Assembly: GCA_945873125.1 (NCBI GenBank)
Contig: CAMCBV010000014.1
Location: forward strand, 1 to 64,000
Origin: Prosthecobacter debontii
Lineage (GTDB): Bacteria; Verrucomicrobiota; Verrucomicrobiia; Verrucomicrobiales; Akkermansiaceae
Reading direction: 5' to 3'
DNA: 64,000 bases
Shown here: one piece after another, positions 38,211 through 46,136 of the stretch
Numbering within the stretch: the stretch's first letter is position 1
How the letters are laid out: each line of letters starts with the position of its first letter
The notes under the pieces: model-generated
What the model was told of the DNA's origin: nothing
The model's database searches: none
What the model saw: the letters and a program-made list of their open reading frames with translations, nothing else
Translations under genes and position numbers: made by a program

Positions 38211-38624
38211 TCAAATATAAAACATCGGGTCGGATGTGGGGCTGGCAAGGGATTCCAGAGTGATTTCCTCGAGGTTTTTGGTGAGTTGGGAGGAAACATT
38301 TTCCCAAGCTCGGCGGACCGAGGCGCCGGATTCGCCTTGATCTACGGCGGTATTTTGAAGTTGGGAGGGTTCTATGGCCTCGACAATCTGGAGCAGGGTG
38401 ATCTGTGCTGCTGGGCGGGAGAGCAAATATCCACCGGAAGCCCCGCGGCGGGAATCGATCATTCCCCCGCGCCGGAGATCATTTAGAATTTGCACTAAAA
38501 AGTTCGCGGAGACAGCTTCGCGTTGCGCCAGGTCGTCAAGACGGGTAAGAGTCTTGCCGTCATAAGCTTTCGCGAGTTGTGCGAGGGCTCGGCAGGCGTA
38601 TTCTAATTTTTGGGAAATCTTCAT
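38211..38624 (-). CDS. Rrf2 family transcriptional regulator
   Basis: MKISQKLEYACRALAQLAK, LAQREAVSANFLVQILNDLRRGGMIDSRRGASGGYLLSRPAAQITLLQIVEAIE. Confidence 0.93.
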   Translation of the reverse strand: MKISQKLEYACRALAQLAKAYDGKTLTRLDDLAQREAVSANFLVQILNDLRRGGMIDSRRGASGGYLLSRPAAQITLLQIVEAIEPSQLQNTAVDQGESGASVRRAWENVSSQLTKNLEEITLESLASPTSDPMFYI

Positions 38625-39480
38625 GAGCGAGAAAGATCAAACAGCGATGCAGGAGAATGGAACGAAGTTGTGCGGTGGGGAAGCCGCGAATTTGGAAAAC
38701 CTCTGGGCAAAGCTCCGCGTCGAGGCTGCGCGTGTGCATCGGGAAGAAGAGGGATTGCGGGCATTGGTTGACGATGTCGTGCTTTCGCGCGGGAGTTTTG
38801 CCGAAGCGCTCTCCGTGCGTTTGAGCCGCAGGCTGGCGCGTGAGGACATGCCGCGAGAGGCGATCGAGCCATTGATTGTAGATATTTTCACCAAACATGA
38901 ATCGATTGCCCGTGCTTGCAGTCGGGATTTGTTGGCGATGTTTGAGCGGGATCCCGCATGCTTTTCCCCTCTGGAGCCGTTATTGTTTTTCAAAGGCTTC
39001 ATGGCACTGAGCACCTATCGGGTGAGTCATCAACTCTGGAAAGATGGCCGCCGCTGGTTGGCTTTATATTTGCAGAGCATTTCCTCGGAGGTGTTTTCCA
39101 CGGACATCCACCCGGCTGCGACGATTGGCTGCGGGATTCTACTCGATCACGCAACCTCCTTTGTGGTCGGCGAAACGGCGATCATTGAGGACGACGTATC
39201 GATTCTCCACGAAGTCACACTTGGCGGAACGGGTAAGGACACGGGTGCGCGTCATCCGATTATTCGCTCGGGTGTGCTGATCGGTGCCGGCGCGAAAATT
39301 TTGGGTCGGGTCGAGATCGGCACCCATGCGAAAGTCGGGGCAGGCAGTGTGGTGTTGAATGATGTTCCTCCCCATACGACCGTGGCGGGCGTTCCGGCGG
39401 TTATCGTAGGAGAGGCTCGCGAGCTTAATCCGGCTTTGGAAATGAACCAGAAGCTCGATTGCAGGGGTGCGGATATTTAA
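38623..39480 (+). CDS. cysE: Serine O-acetyltransferase (start codon uncertain)
   Basis: GFMALSTYRVSHQLW, DIHPAATIGCGILLDHATSFVVGETAIIEDDVSILHEVTLGGTGK. Confidence 0.94.
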   Translation: MSEKDQTAMQENGTKLCGGEAANLENLWAKLRVEAARVHREEEGLRALVDDVVLSRGSFAEALSVRLSRRLAREDMPREAIEPLIVDIFTKHESIARACSRDLLAMFERDPACFSPLEPLLFFKGFMALSTYRVSHQLWKDGRRWLALYLQSISSEVFSTDIHPAATIGCGILLDHATSFVVGETAIIEDDVSILHEVTLGGTGKDTGARHPIIRSGVLIGAGAKILGRVEIGTHAKVGAGSVVLNDVPPHTTVAGVPAVIVGEARELNPALEMNQKLDCRGADI

Positions 39481-39492
39481 AGATTTTCATCT

Positions 39493-41973
39493 ATGCAAAA
39501 CGACATCCCAGACATTGAACCGAGCAAGCGGCATTGGCTCGGTTATTGGAGCATGATCGTTCAGCAGACGCAGAATGCTTTCAATGACAAGGCCGCGCAG
39601 TTTATTCTTATCTCTTTGGGTGGTGCGGTAGCGATGGATGTCGAGTCGTTAGCGGGTCTTATGATTGCCCTACCGTTTGTTTTGTTCGCGCCTCTGGCGG
39701 GTTGGATGAGCGACCGTTTTACGAAACGCAATGTTATCGTTGGTGCCGCGGTCGCGCAGGTTCTGATTCTTGGACTGATCAGCTTCGCGGTATGGATCAA
39801 ACAAATGCATCTCGCGCTGTTTGGTTTTTTCCTGCTCGCGGCACAGTCGGCGTTTTTTGGTCCGGCAAAGATGGGAATCAATAAGGAATTGGTTGGCTCA
39901 CGGCATCTGGGATTCGCTTCAGGAGTCCAGCAAATGACGGCCATGCTGGCGATTTTGGTTGGTCAGATCGTCGCGGGCTGGTGGTTTGATCATCGCTATA
40001 AAGCCATGCACTCGATGCCGGCAAACGCATGGCAAGCTGCGTTTTTACCGTTGCTTATTCTGACCTGTCTTTCCATTCCCGCGGTTGGAATGGCGCTCTC
40101 GATACCCAATGGTGCGGCGCATGGTAGAGAGAGGATTTCCGGGAAATTGCTCATCAGTCATTTCCGGGATCTAGGGGAATTATGGAAAGATTGTGCAATT
40201 CGGAGAGCTTCTTTCGGGGTCGCGTTTTTCTGGGGCTTTGCGGCATTCATCAATTTGTGGTCGGTGAAAATCGCCAAAGCCATGACAAATGGCGGCGAGG
40301 GATTCGGAAGCTTGCAATCGATTTTCATGGCTGCGGCTTCGCTTGGAATGGCGGTTGGATTTGGTTTCGCTTCTTGGCTGCTGCGGAAAAAAATTGAACT
40401 TGGTTGGGTGCCGCTTGCCGGCATCATGATGACGGCCAGTGCGTTGGCGCTTGCAGCATTTCCGATGGGAAGTGCGCAGGCCTATCTGGCGCTGTTAGAT
40501 TCGGGGCTGGGTCGGTTTATTGACGAATCTCCGCATGAGGCATTGTTCTTGCTTGCGCTCGGCGTGCTCGCCTTTTCATCGGCCATTTTTCTGGCGCCGC
40601 TCAATGCCTGGCTGCAGGATCGCTATCCTGCTGATAAACGCGGTGAGTTGCAATCTGCCGTGAATCTGCAGGATTGCTTCGCGGGGATCATTGCGGTGGT
40701 CTCGATTGAACTGATGTTTCTGATCTCGAACGCCCTGCACATGGGCGAGCTCGCAGGATTTCGCATGCAGCTCATCGTGGTTGGGTCGGCTTGCGGAATC
40801 ATGACTTTTTACGTCATGCGGATTTTGCCCGCGGACTTCATCCGGCTCTTTATCCGCTCTTTGGTGAAATTCATCTATCGCATCAAAACGACAGGCGTGG
40901 AAAACATCCCCAAAAGCGGTGGTGCCTTGTTGCTGCCGAACCATGTGACGTTCGCTGATGCCTTTTTTCTCTCGGTGATTTCCGAGCGGCCCATGCGTTT
41001 CGTGATGGACGAGAGCTTCATGGCGAATCCAATCATTCGCCTTTCCGCTAAATTGTTCGGCACCTTGACGATACGCCGCTCGCAACCTTTGGAAGCCATT
41101 CGGAAAACGATTGAAGCTCTCAACAACGGAGATCTCGTGGTGCTCTTTCCAGAAGGCCAACTGACGCGGACGGGTCAGTTGTGCCAACTTGAGAGAGGAT
41201 TCGAGCTCATCGCAAAAAATATCCAAGTGCCGATTCTCCCCGTCTGGGTGGATGGTTCGTGGGGTTCGATTTTCTCTTTTGAGCGTGGCAGTTATTTCAG
41301 AAAAATCCCATATGGCCTGCCTTACGGTTTGTCCGTTGCGGTCGGTGAGTCGATCGATGTGCCTAGGCCGGAACGGCAGATCGTGCAGGCGGCATTGTTG
41401 AAAGCCTCTGCCAGTGCCATGGCGATATGCCTTTCCGACGGTGTGACAGCGCAGAGGCGCAATGTTCATCAGCTCAAGCATTTTAATGCACTGCCGCGAC
41501 GGGCAACTCTCTACATGTTGGAGCGCGATCCAGAGATCGATGCGATCCGCCCCGTGCTGGAAGCTTTCGCCAGATCAACTGGCGGAAGAATCATGATTGA
41601 GAAGGATTTCACAGCGCGCGATGGAGCGTTGTGGCTCGGAGCTGCCGGATTGAGAGAGCAAATTGAACAAGCGCCGCCGTTCAATGGCGAGTGCCGGTTT
41701 TTTGATTTCAGCAAGAATGCCAATGAGTTGTTAGAAGCTGCCGGAATCGCGCACTTGCCCTGCCTCGCATGGAATGGGCAAGTGCTTTCCATGTCCATGC
41801 CGCACCCGGCATTGCCCACGGCGGATAGCTTTTTCCAAGCCGGCCACAAATCGGGGTCGTTTGGAAAACTTCTGCCTGGATGGTATGTCGAAAACTGCCA
41901 GCTGATGCCGCTTGGGATCCCTTGGCCGGAAAATTTAGAAATCGATGCCGAGTGTTTTGTTGTTCCTGTGTGA
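39493..41973 (+). CDS. MFS transporter fused to 1-acyl-glycerol-3-phosphate acyltransferase (LplT-PlsC-like)
   Basis: N-terminal MFS (LPFVLFAPLAGWMSDRFTKRNVI); acyltransferase block LLLPNHVTFADAFFL and LVVLFPEGQLTRTGQL. Confidence 0.92.
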   Translation: MQNDIPDIEPSKRHWLGYWSMIVQQTQNAFNDKAAQFILISLGGAVAMDVESLAGLMIALPFVLFAPLAGWMSDRFTKRNVIVGAAVAQVLILGLISFAVWIKQMHLALFGFFLLAAQSAFFGPAKMGINKELVGSRHLGFASGVQQMTAMLAILVGQIVAGWWFDHRYKAMHSMPANAWQAAFLPLLILTCLSIPAVGMALSIPNGAAHGRERISGKLLISHFRDLGELWKDCAIRRASFGVAFFWGFAAFINLWSVKIAKAMTNGGEGFGSLQSIFMAAASLGMAVGFGFASWLLRKKIELGWVPLAGIMMTASALALAAFPMGSAQAYLALLDSGLGRFIDESPHEALFLLALGVLAFSSAIFLAPLNAWLQDRYPADKRGELQSAVNLQDCFAGIIAVVSIELMFLISNALHMGELAGFRMQLIVVGSACGIMTFYVMRILPADFIRLFIRSLVKFIYRIKTTGVENIPKSGGALLLPNHVTFADAFFLSVISERPMRFVMDESFMANPIIRLSAKLFGTLTIRRSQPLEAIRKTIEALNNGDLVVLFPEGQLTRTGQLCQLERGFELIAKNIQVPILPVWVDGSWGSIFSFERGSYFRKIPYGLPYGLSVAVGESIDVPRPERQIVQAALLKASASAMAICLSDGVTAQRRNVHQLKHFNALPRRATLYMLERDPEIDAIRPVLEAFARSTGGRIMIEKDFTARDGALWLGAAGLREQIEQAPPFNGECRFFDFSKNANELLEAAGIAHLPCLAWNGQVLSMSMPHPALPTADSFFQAGHKSGSFGKLLPGWYVENCQLMPLGIPWPENLEIDAECFVVPV

Positions 41974-42010
41974 AAGGCAGGGGGCTATCGCCGATGGCAC
42001 CCTACCAAAA

Positions 42011-42574
42011 TCAGGACTTCAGCTTCAGTTTTTTTAGCTTCGGCTCGACGACGTATTGGCAGTAGCTGTTCCGCGTCTTGTTCAGGAAATAGTAATTCTG
42101 ATGATAATTTTCCGCAGGGAAAAATGTCATCGCCGGTACGATTTCGGTGACGATGGGCTGATCAAAATTTTCCTGAGCCGCAGACTGGGATCGCTCCGCT
42201 GTCATTTTTTGCTCTTCATTTTCATAAAAAATTACCGAGCGGTATTGCGTGCCGACATCGTTACCTTGGCGGTTGAGTTGCGTGGGGTCATGCAGATCCC
42301 AAAACCATGCGAGGATGGTTTCGTAATCGATTTTCGCAGGATCAAACACCACCTGCACCACTTCCGCATGCCCGGTTTTCCCTTCGCAAATCTGTTCATA
42401 AGTCGGGTTTGAGGATTCGCCTCCCATGTAACCCGAAATTGCGGAGTATACGCCATCGATCTGATTGTAAGCGGCTTCCACGCACCAGAAACATCCCGCG
42501 CCCAAAGTGGCAACCTTTGCTCCGTCAGGGATTTCAGGCAAACTTGCCATCGTTGGTGTTTCAGAATCACTCAT
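42011..42574 (-). CDS. msrA: Peptide-methionine (S)-S-oxide reductase
   Basis: ATLGAGCFWCVEAAYNQIDGVYSAISGYMGGESSNPTYEQICEGKTGHAEVVQV. Confidence 0.96.
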   Translation of the reverse strand: MSDSETPTMASLPEIPDGAKVATLGAGCFWCVEAAYNQIDGVYSAISGYMGGESSNPTYEQICEGKTGHAEVVQVVFDPAKIDYETILAWFWDLHDPTQLNRQGNDVGTQYRSVIFYENEEQKMTAERSQSAAQENFDQPIVTEIVPAMTFFPAENYHQNYYFLNKTRNSYCQYVVEPKLKKLKLKS

Positions 42575-42661
42575 GATGCTGGCAGCTTAATTCTGATTTT
42601 CTGACAAACAAGCCGCATAGTTACGGATTGCAGTGAAGTGGATTCCGTTGTTGATTGAATA

Positions 42662-44044
42662 ATGCAGAAAACCCGTACAGAACGCGATTCCTTGGGCGAA
42701 TTGAATGTTCCCGCCGATGCGCTCTACGGGGCTTCCACTCAGCGCGCGGTGGAGAATTTCACGATCTCTGGTCAGGCAATGCATCCCGCGCTGATCCATG
42801 CCTATGGGTTGATCAAAGAGGTCGCGGCTCTCGCCAATGAAAGGATCGGCGTTCTCGATCCAGTGCTCGCAAGTGCCATTGCTATAGCGGCCCGTGAAGT
42901 CGCTGAGGGGAAACACGATACGCATTTTCCTGTCGATGTGTTTCAGACTGGGTCCGGCACTTCGACCAACATGAATGCGAATGAGGTGATCGTCACCCTC
43001 TGCCGCCAGCGCGGGGTGAACGTCCACCCGAACAACCACGTCAATCTCGGACAATCTTCTAACGACACGTTTCCGACAGCGATTCACATTGCGATGTGTT
43101 TGCAACTTCGGGATGTTCTGATCCCGGCGCTTGAGTATTTGGAAAAATCGATTTCGCAAAAATCATCCGAGTTTCATGATGTCTTGAAAATCGGCCGCAC
43201 GCATTTGATGGATGCCGTTCCCATGCGGCTTGGTCACGAATTTTCGGGATATGCAAAGCAGGCGGAGCGCGGGATTGACCGATGTCACAAAGCGATCACG
43301 GCGCTATTGGAAATTCCGCTTGGCGGCACTGCGATTGGTACCGGCTTGAACGCTCATCCGGATTTTACCAAGAATGCGATCGCCTTGCTCAATGAGCGCA
43401 CGGGATTCATTTTCCGCCGGGCGGAAAACCCTTTTGAGGCCCAAGCCGCGCGCGACGCAATGGTCGAGGCGCACGGTCAGCTTAACGTCATCGCGACCTC
43501 ACTTTTTAAAATCGCCAACGACATCCGATTGTTGGCTTCCGGTCCGCGTTGTGCTTTGGGTGAAATCCATCTTTCCGCCATCCAACCTGGATCATCCATC
43601 ATGCCGGGAAAAGTGAACCCGGTTCTGTGTGAAGCGTTGACCATGGTCGCGGCGCGCGTATTTGGAAATCAAACCACCATGACGTTTTGCGGAGCGAACG
43701 GTCATCTGGAACTCAACACCTTCATGCCTCTCATGGGCCAAACGATCTTGGAGTCGGTTGGGCTCCTCGCCAATGGCGCCAAAACCTTTGCAGAAAAATG
43801 TGTCTCCGGCATCACGGCGAATCGCGCGCGTTGCGAGGAACTCGTCGGGCTATCCTTTTCCATGGTTACTTCCCTGGTTCCCTTGATTGGCTACGACCAA
43901 GCAGCAGCCATTGCCAAAGAGGCGGAAACGACAGGGAAAACCATCCACGGCCTCTGCACGGAGAAGCTCGCCTCACTCGGTATCACGGCAGAGCAGCTCA
44001 GTGCCGCTCTCGATCCAATCTCGATGGCTGACAACGCAGGATAA
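42662..44044 (+). CDS. fumC: Class II fumarate hydratase
   Basis: RTERDSLGELNVPADALYGASTQRAVENF, QTGSGTSTNMNANEVI, GSSIMPGKVNPV. Confidence 0.97.
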   Translation: MQKTRTERDSLGELNVPADALYGASTQRAVENFTISGQAMHPALIHAYGLIKEVAALANERIGVLDPVLASAIAIAAREVAEGKHDTHFPVDVFQTGSGTSTNMNANEVIVTLCRQRGVNVHPNNHVNLGQSSNDTFPTAIHIAMCLQLRDVLIPALEYLEKSISQKSSEFHDVLKIGRTHLMDAVPMRLGHEFSGYAKQAERGIDRCHKAITALLEIPLGGTAIGTGLNAHPDFTKNAIALLNERTGFIFRRAENPFEAQAARDAMVEAHGQLNVIATSLFKIANDIRLLASGPRCALGEIHLSAIQPGSSIMPGKVNPVLCEALTMVAARVFGNQTTMTFCGANGHLELNTFMPLMGQTILESVGLLANGAKTFAEKCVSGITANRARCEELVGLSFSMVTSLVPLIGYDQAAAIAKEAETTGKTIHGLCTEKLASLGITAEQLSAALDPISMADNAG

Positions 44045-44088
44045 GAAAGATTGTGAATTGCTCAGGGAATCTGTAATAAACCCGCGAG

Positions 44089-45411
44089 ATGAAATATCCA
44101 ACCCGATTTCAACAGCGAACCGTATGGAGCGCGTTAACTGGCCTGGCGATGCTCGTGCTCGGCTCTCTTCTCGTTGGCCTCGTGTGGCTGATTGGACAAA
44201 TCTTCGGGTTTCTCCAGCCTGTGCTGATTCCTCTGATTGTTGCGGGTATCATCGCTTATTTGTTGGATCCTGTCGTTAGGCTGATTGAGAAACGCGGAAT
44301 CAACCGGCTCTGGTCGGTGATCAGCGTTTTTATCGCTTCCCTCGTTGCCATCACCTTGTTGGTCGCGGCAGTGCTTCCGGCCATCCAAGGGGGAAAAAGA
44401 TTGTTTCGCGATATCATCAGCACCTCGGCGCCGGCCCGTGACGGAGAGAAACATCATTCGCAATCTCTGGAAAACTCCTCCGCGCCTAAGGCGGATCCCA
44501 ATCTTGTGCCCGCTCTCGCCCGCTCTCTGCACAATCTTCGCCGTCAGCATCAGGACGGCGTGATTGGTTGGGCGCTCACCGAAACGAATGCAGCTGGGAA
44601 GGAAATTCCATTTGCTGCGGATGCCGATAGCCCTGAATCCCTCGACTTCTTTTGGCAAACCCGTGGCGGTAAAACGCTATACGTCTACAAGGATGAGCTC
44701 ATTGAAATGGGCACCCGCTGGCTTTCGGTCGGGTCCTCGAAAATTATCGGTTTTATCGGCCTGTTCCTCGGAATGATCATGGTTCCTGTGTATCTGTTTT
44801 TCTTCCTGAAAGACTCGGTTTCGATCCACGATCACTGGCACGAATATATGCCGCTGCGTGATTCACGATTTAAGACGGAGCTCGTCTCAACGCTTCAGGA
44901 AATCAATGGTTATCTTGTCTCTTTCTTCCGCGGACAGGTCCTTGTCGGCATGATTGATGGCATTCTCGTGGGGATCGCCCTGTTTTTCTTTGACCTCCCG
45001 TATGCGCTGCTCATCGGCTTGTTAATGATGATTCTGGGCATCATTCCTTACATCGGAAATATCCTTTGTCTCATCCCCGCCTGTGTCATCGCCTATTTGC
45101 ATGCCCAAACCGCAAGCGTTCCGTTTGATCTCGAGCCATGGGCTTATGTTGGCTTCATGATTCTGATTTTCGCTGGTGTTCAGCAAATCAACTCGCTGGT
45201 GACTGCTCCCAAAATTGTCGGGGATTCGGTCGGGTTGCATCCGCTTACGGTGATTTTCTCGATGTTGTTTTGGTCCGTGGTGCTTGGCGGCTTTGTCGGA
45301 GCCCTGCTTGCCGTGCCGCTCTCTGCCGCGGTAAAAGTCATTTTCCGCAGGTATTTCTGGGGTAAAAACCTCAGTGAGTCCGAAGGCGGATTGGAGTCGC
45401 CCTCAGCGTAA
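44089..45411 (+). CDS. AI-2E family transporter
   Basis: PVLIPLIVAGIIAYLLDPVVRLIEKRGINR; LLIGLLMMILGIIPYIGNI; QINSLVTAPKIVGDSVGLHPLTVIFSML. Confidence 0.92.
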   Translation: MKYPTRFQQRTVWSALTGLAMLVLGSLLVGLVWLIGQIFGFLQPVLIPLIVAGIIAYLLDPVVRLIEKRGINRLWSVISVFIASLVAITLLVAAVLPAIQGGKRLFRDIISTSAPARDGEKHHSQSLENSSAPKADPNLVPALARSLHNLRRQHQDGVIGWALTETNAAGKEIPFAADADSPESLDFFWQTRGGKTLYVYKDELIEMGTRWLSVGSSKIIGFIGLFLGMIMVPVYLFFFLKDSVSIHDHWHEYMPLRDSRFKTELVSTLQEINGYLVSFFRGQVLVGMIDGILVGIALFFFDLPYALLIGLLMMILGIIPYIGNILCLIPACVIAYLHAQTASVPFDLEPWAYVGFMILIFAGVQQINSLVTAPKIVGDSVGLHPLTVIFSMLFWSVVLGGFVGALLAVPLSAAVKVIFRRYFWGKNLSESEGGLESPSA

Positions 45412-45449
45412 AATTTAGTTTTTTTCAGGAAAGACAAGCCCCCCAAGAG

Positions 45450-46133
45450 ATGATAAATTTCAACCCAATGTCCGATGAGAACAAGCATGATCCTTCAAAA
45501 GAGGATGAAGTGATCCAACAGGCCTATGCAAAAACCCGCAAAAGCCTGATCGCCAGACTCGATAATTGGGAGGACCAGCGCACTTGGGATGAATTTTATC
45601 AAACTTACTGGAGGCTGATTTATGCCGTCGCCATCAAAGCCGGACTCCGTTCTGAGGAGGCTTTCGATTGTGTTCAGGAAACCATCCTGTCGATTGCCAA
45701 GCAGAGTAAGAAAAAACTCTACGATCCCGAGCAAGGTTCGTTTAAAACATGGTTGATGAACATGACGCGTTGGCGGATCAACGATCAATTCCGCAAACGC
45801 AAAAAGGACACGGCGATGATCGAAGGCGAATGGGCGGACGACCGTAAAACCGCCGTGATTGATCGGGTGGAAGATCCCAATGGAGATGTTTTGGAGCGTC
45901 TTTGGGATGTTGAATGGAAAAAAGGCATCGCCGATGCCGCTTTATCCCGTGTGAAGGCACAGGTTTCTCCAAAGCAGTATCAGATTTTTGACTATTACGT
46001 GATTCGTCAATGGGATGCGGAAAAGGTTCAGGAAAAGCTCAATGTAAGCATGGCACAGGTTTATCTGGCAAAACACCGCGTGGGTGCGGTTCTCAAGAAA
46101 GAGCTGGCAAAACTTGAAGAGGAAACGGAGTGA
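45450..46133 (+). CDS. ECF-type RNA polymerase sigma factor
   Basis: RTWDEFYQTYWRLIYAVAIKAGLRSEEAFDCVQETILSIAKQ; FKTWLMNMTRWRINDQFRKRKK; C-terminal HTH KLNVSMAQVYLAKHRV. Confidence 0.9.
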   Translation: MINFNPMSDENKHDPSKEDEVIQQAYAKTRKSLIARLDNWEDQRTWDEFYQTYWRLIYAVAIKAGLRSEEAFDCVQETILSIAKQSKKKLYDPEQGSFKTWLMNMTRWRINDQFRKRKKDTAMIEGEWADDRKTAVIDRVEDPNGDVLERLWDVEWKKGIADAALSRVKAQVSPKQYQIFDYYVIRQWDAEKVQEKLNVSMAQVYLAKHRVGAVLKKELAKLEEETE

Positions 46134-46136
46134 GTC

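Noticed and set aside
40576-41481. Minus-strand 301-aa ORF
   Set aside because: Antisense to the MFS-acyltransferase coding region; His/Arg-rich composition typical of shadow ORFs
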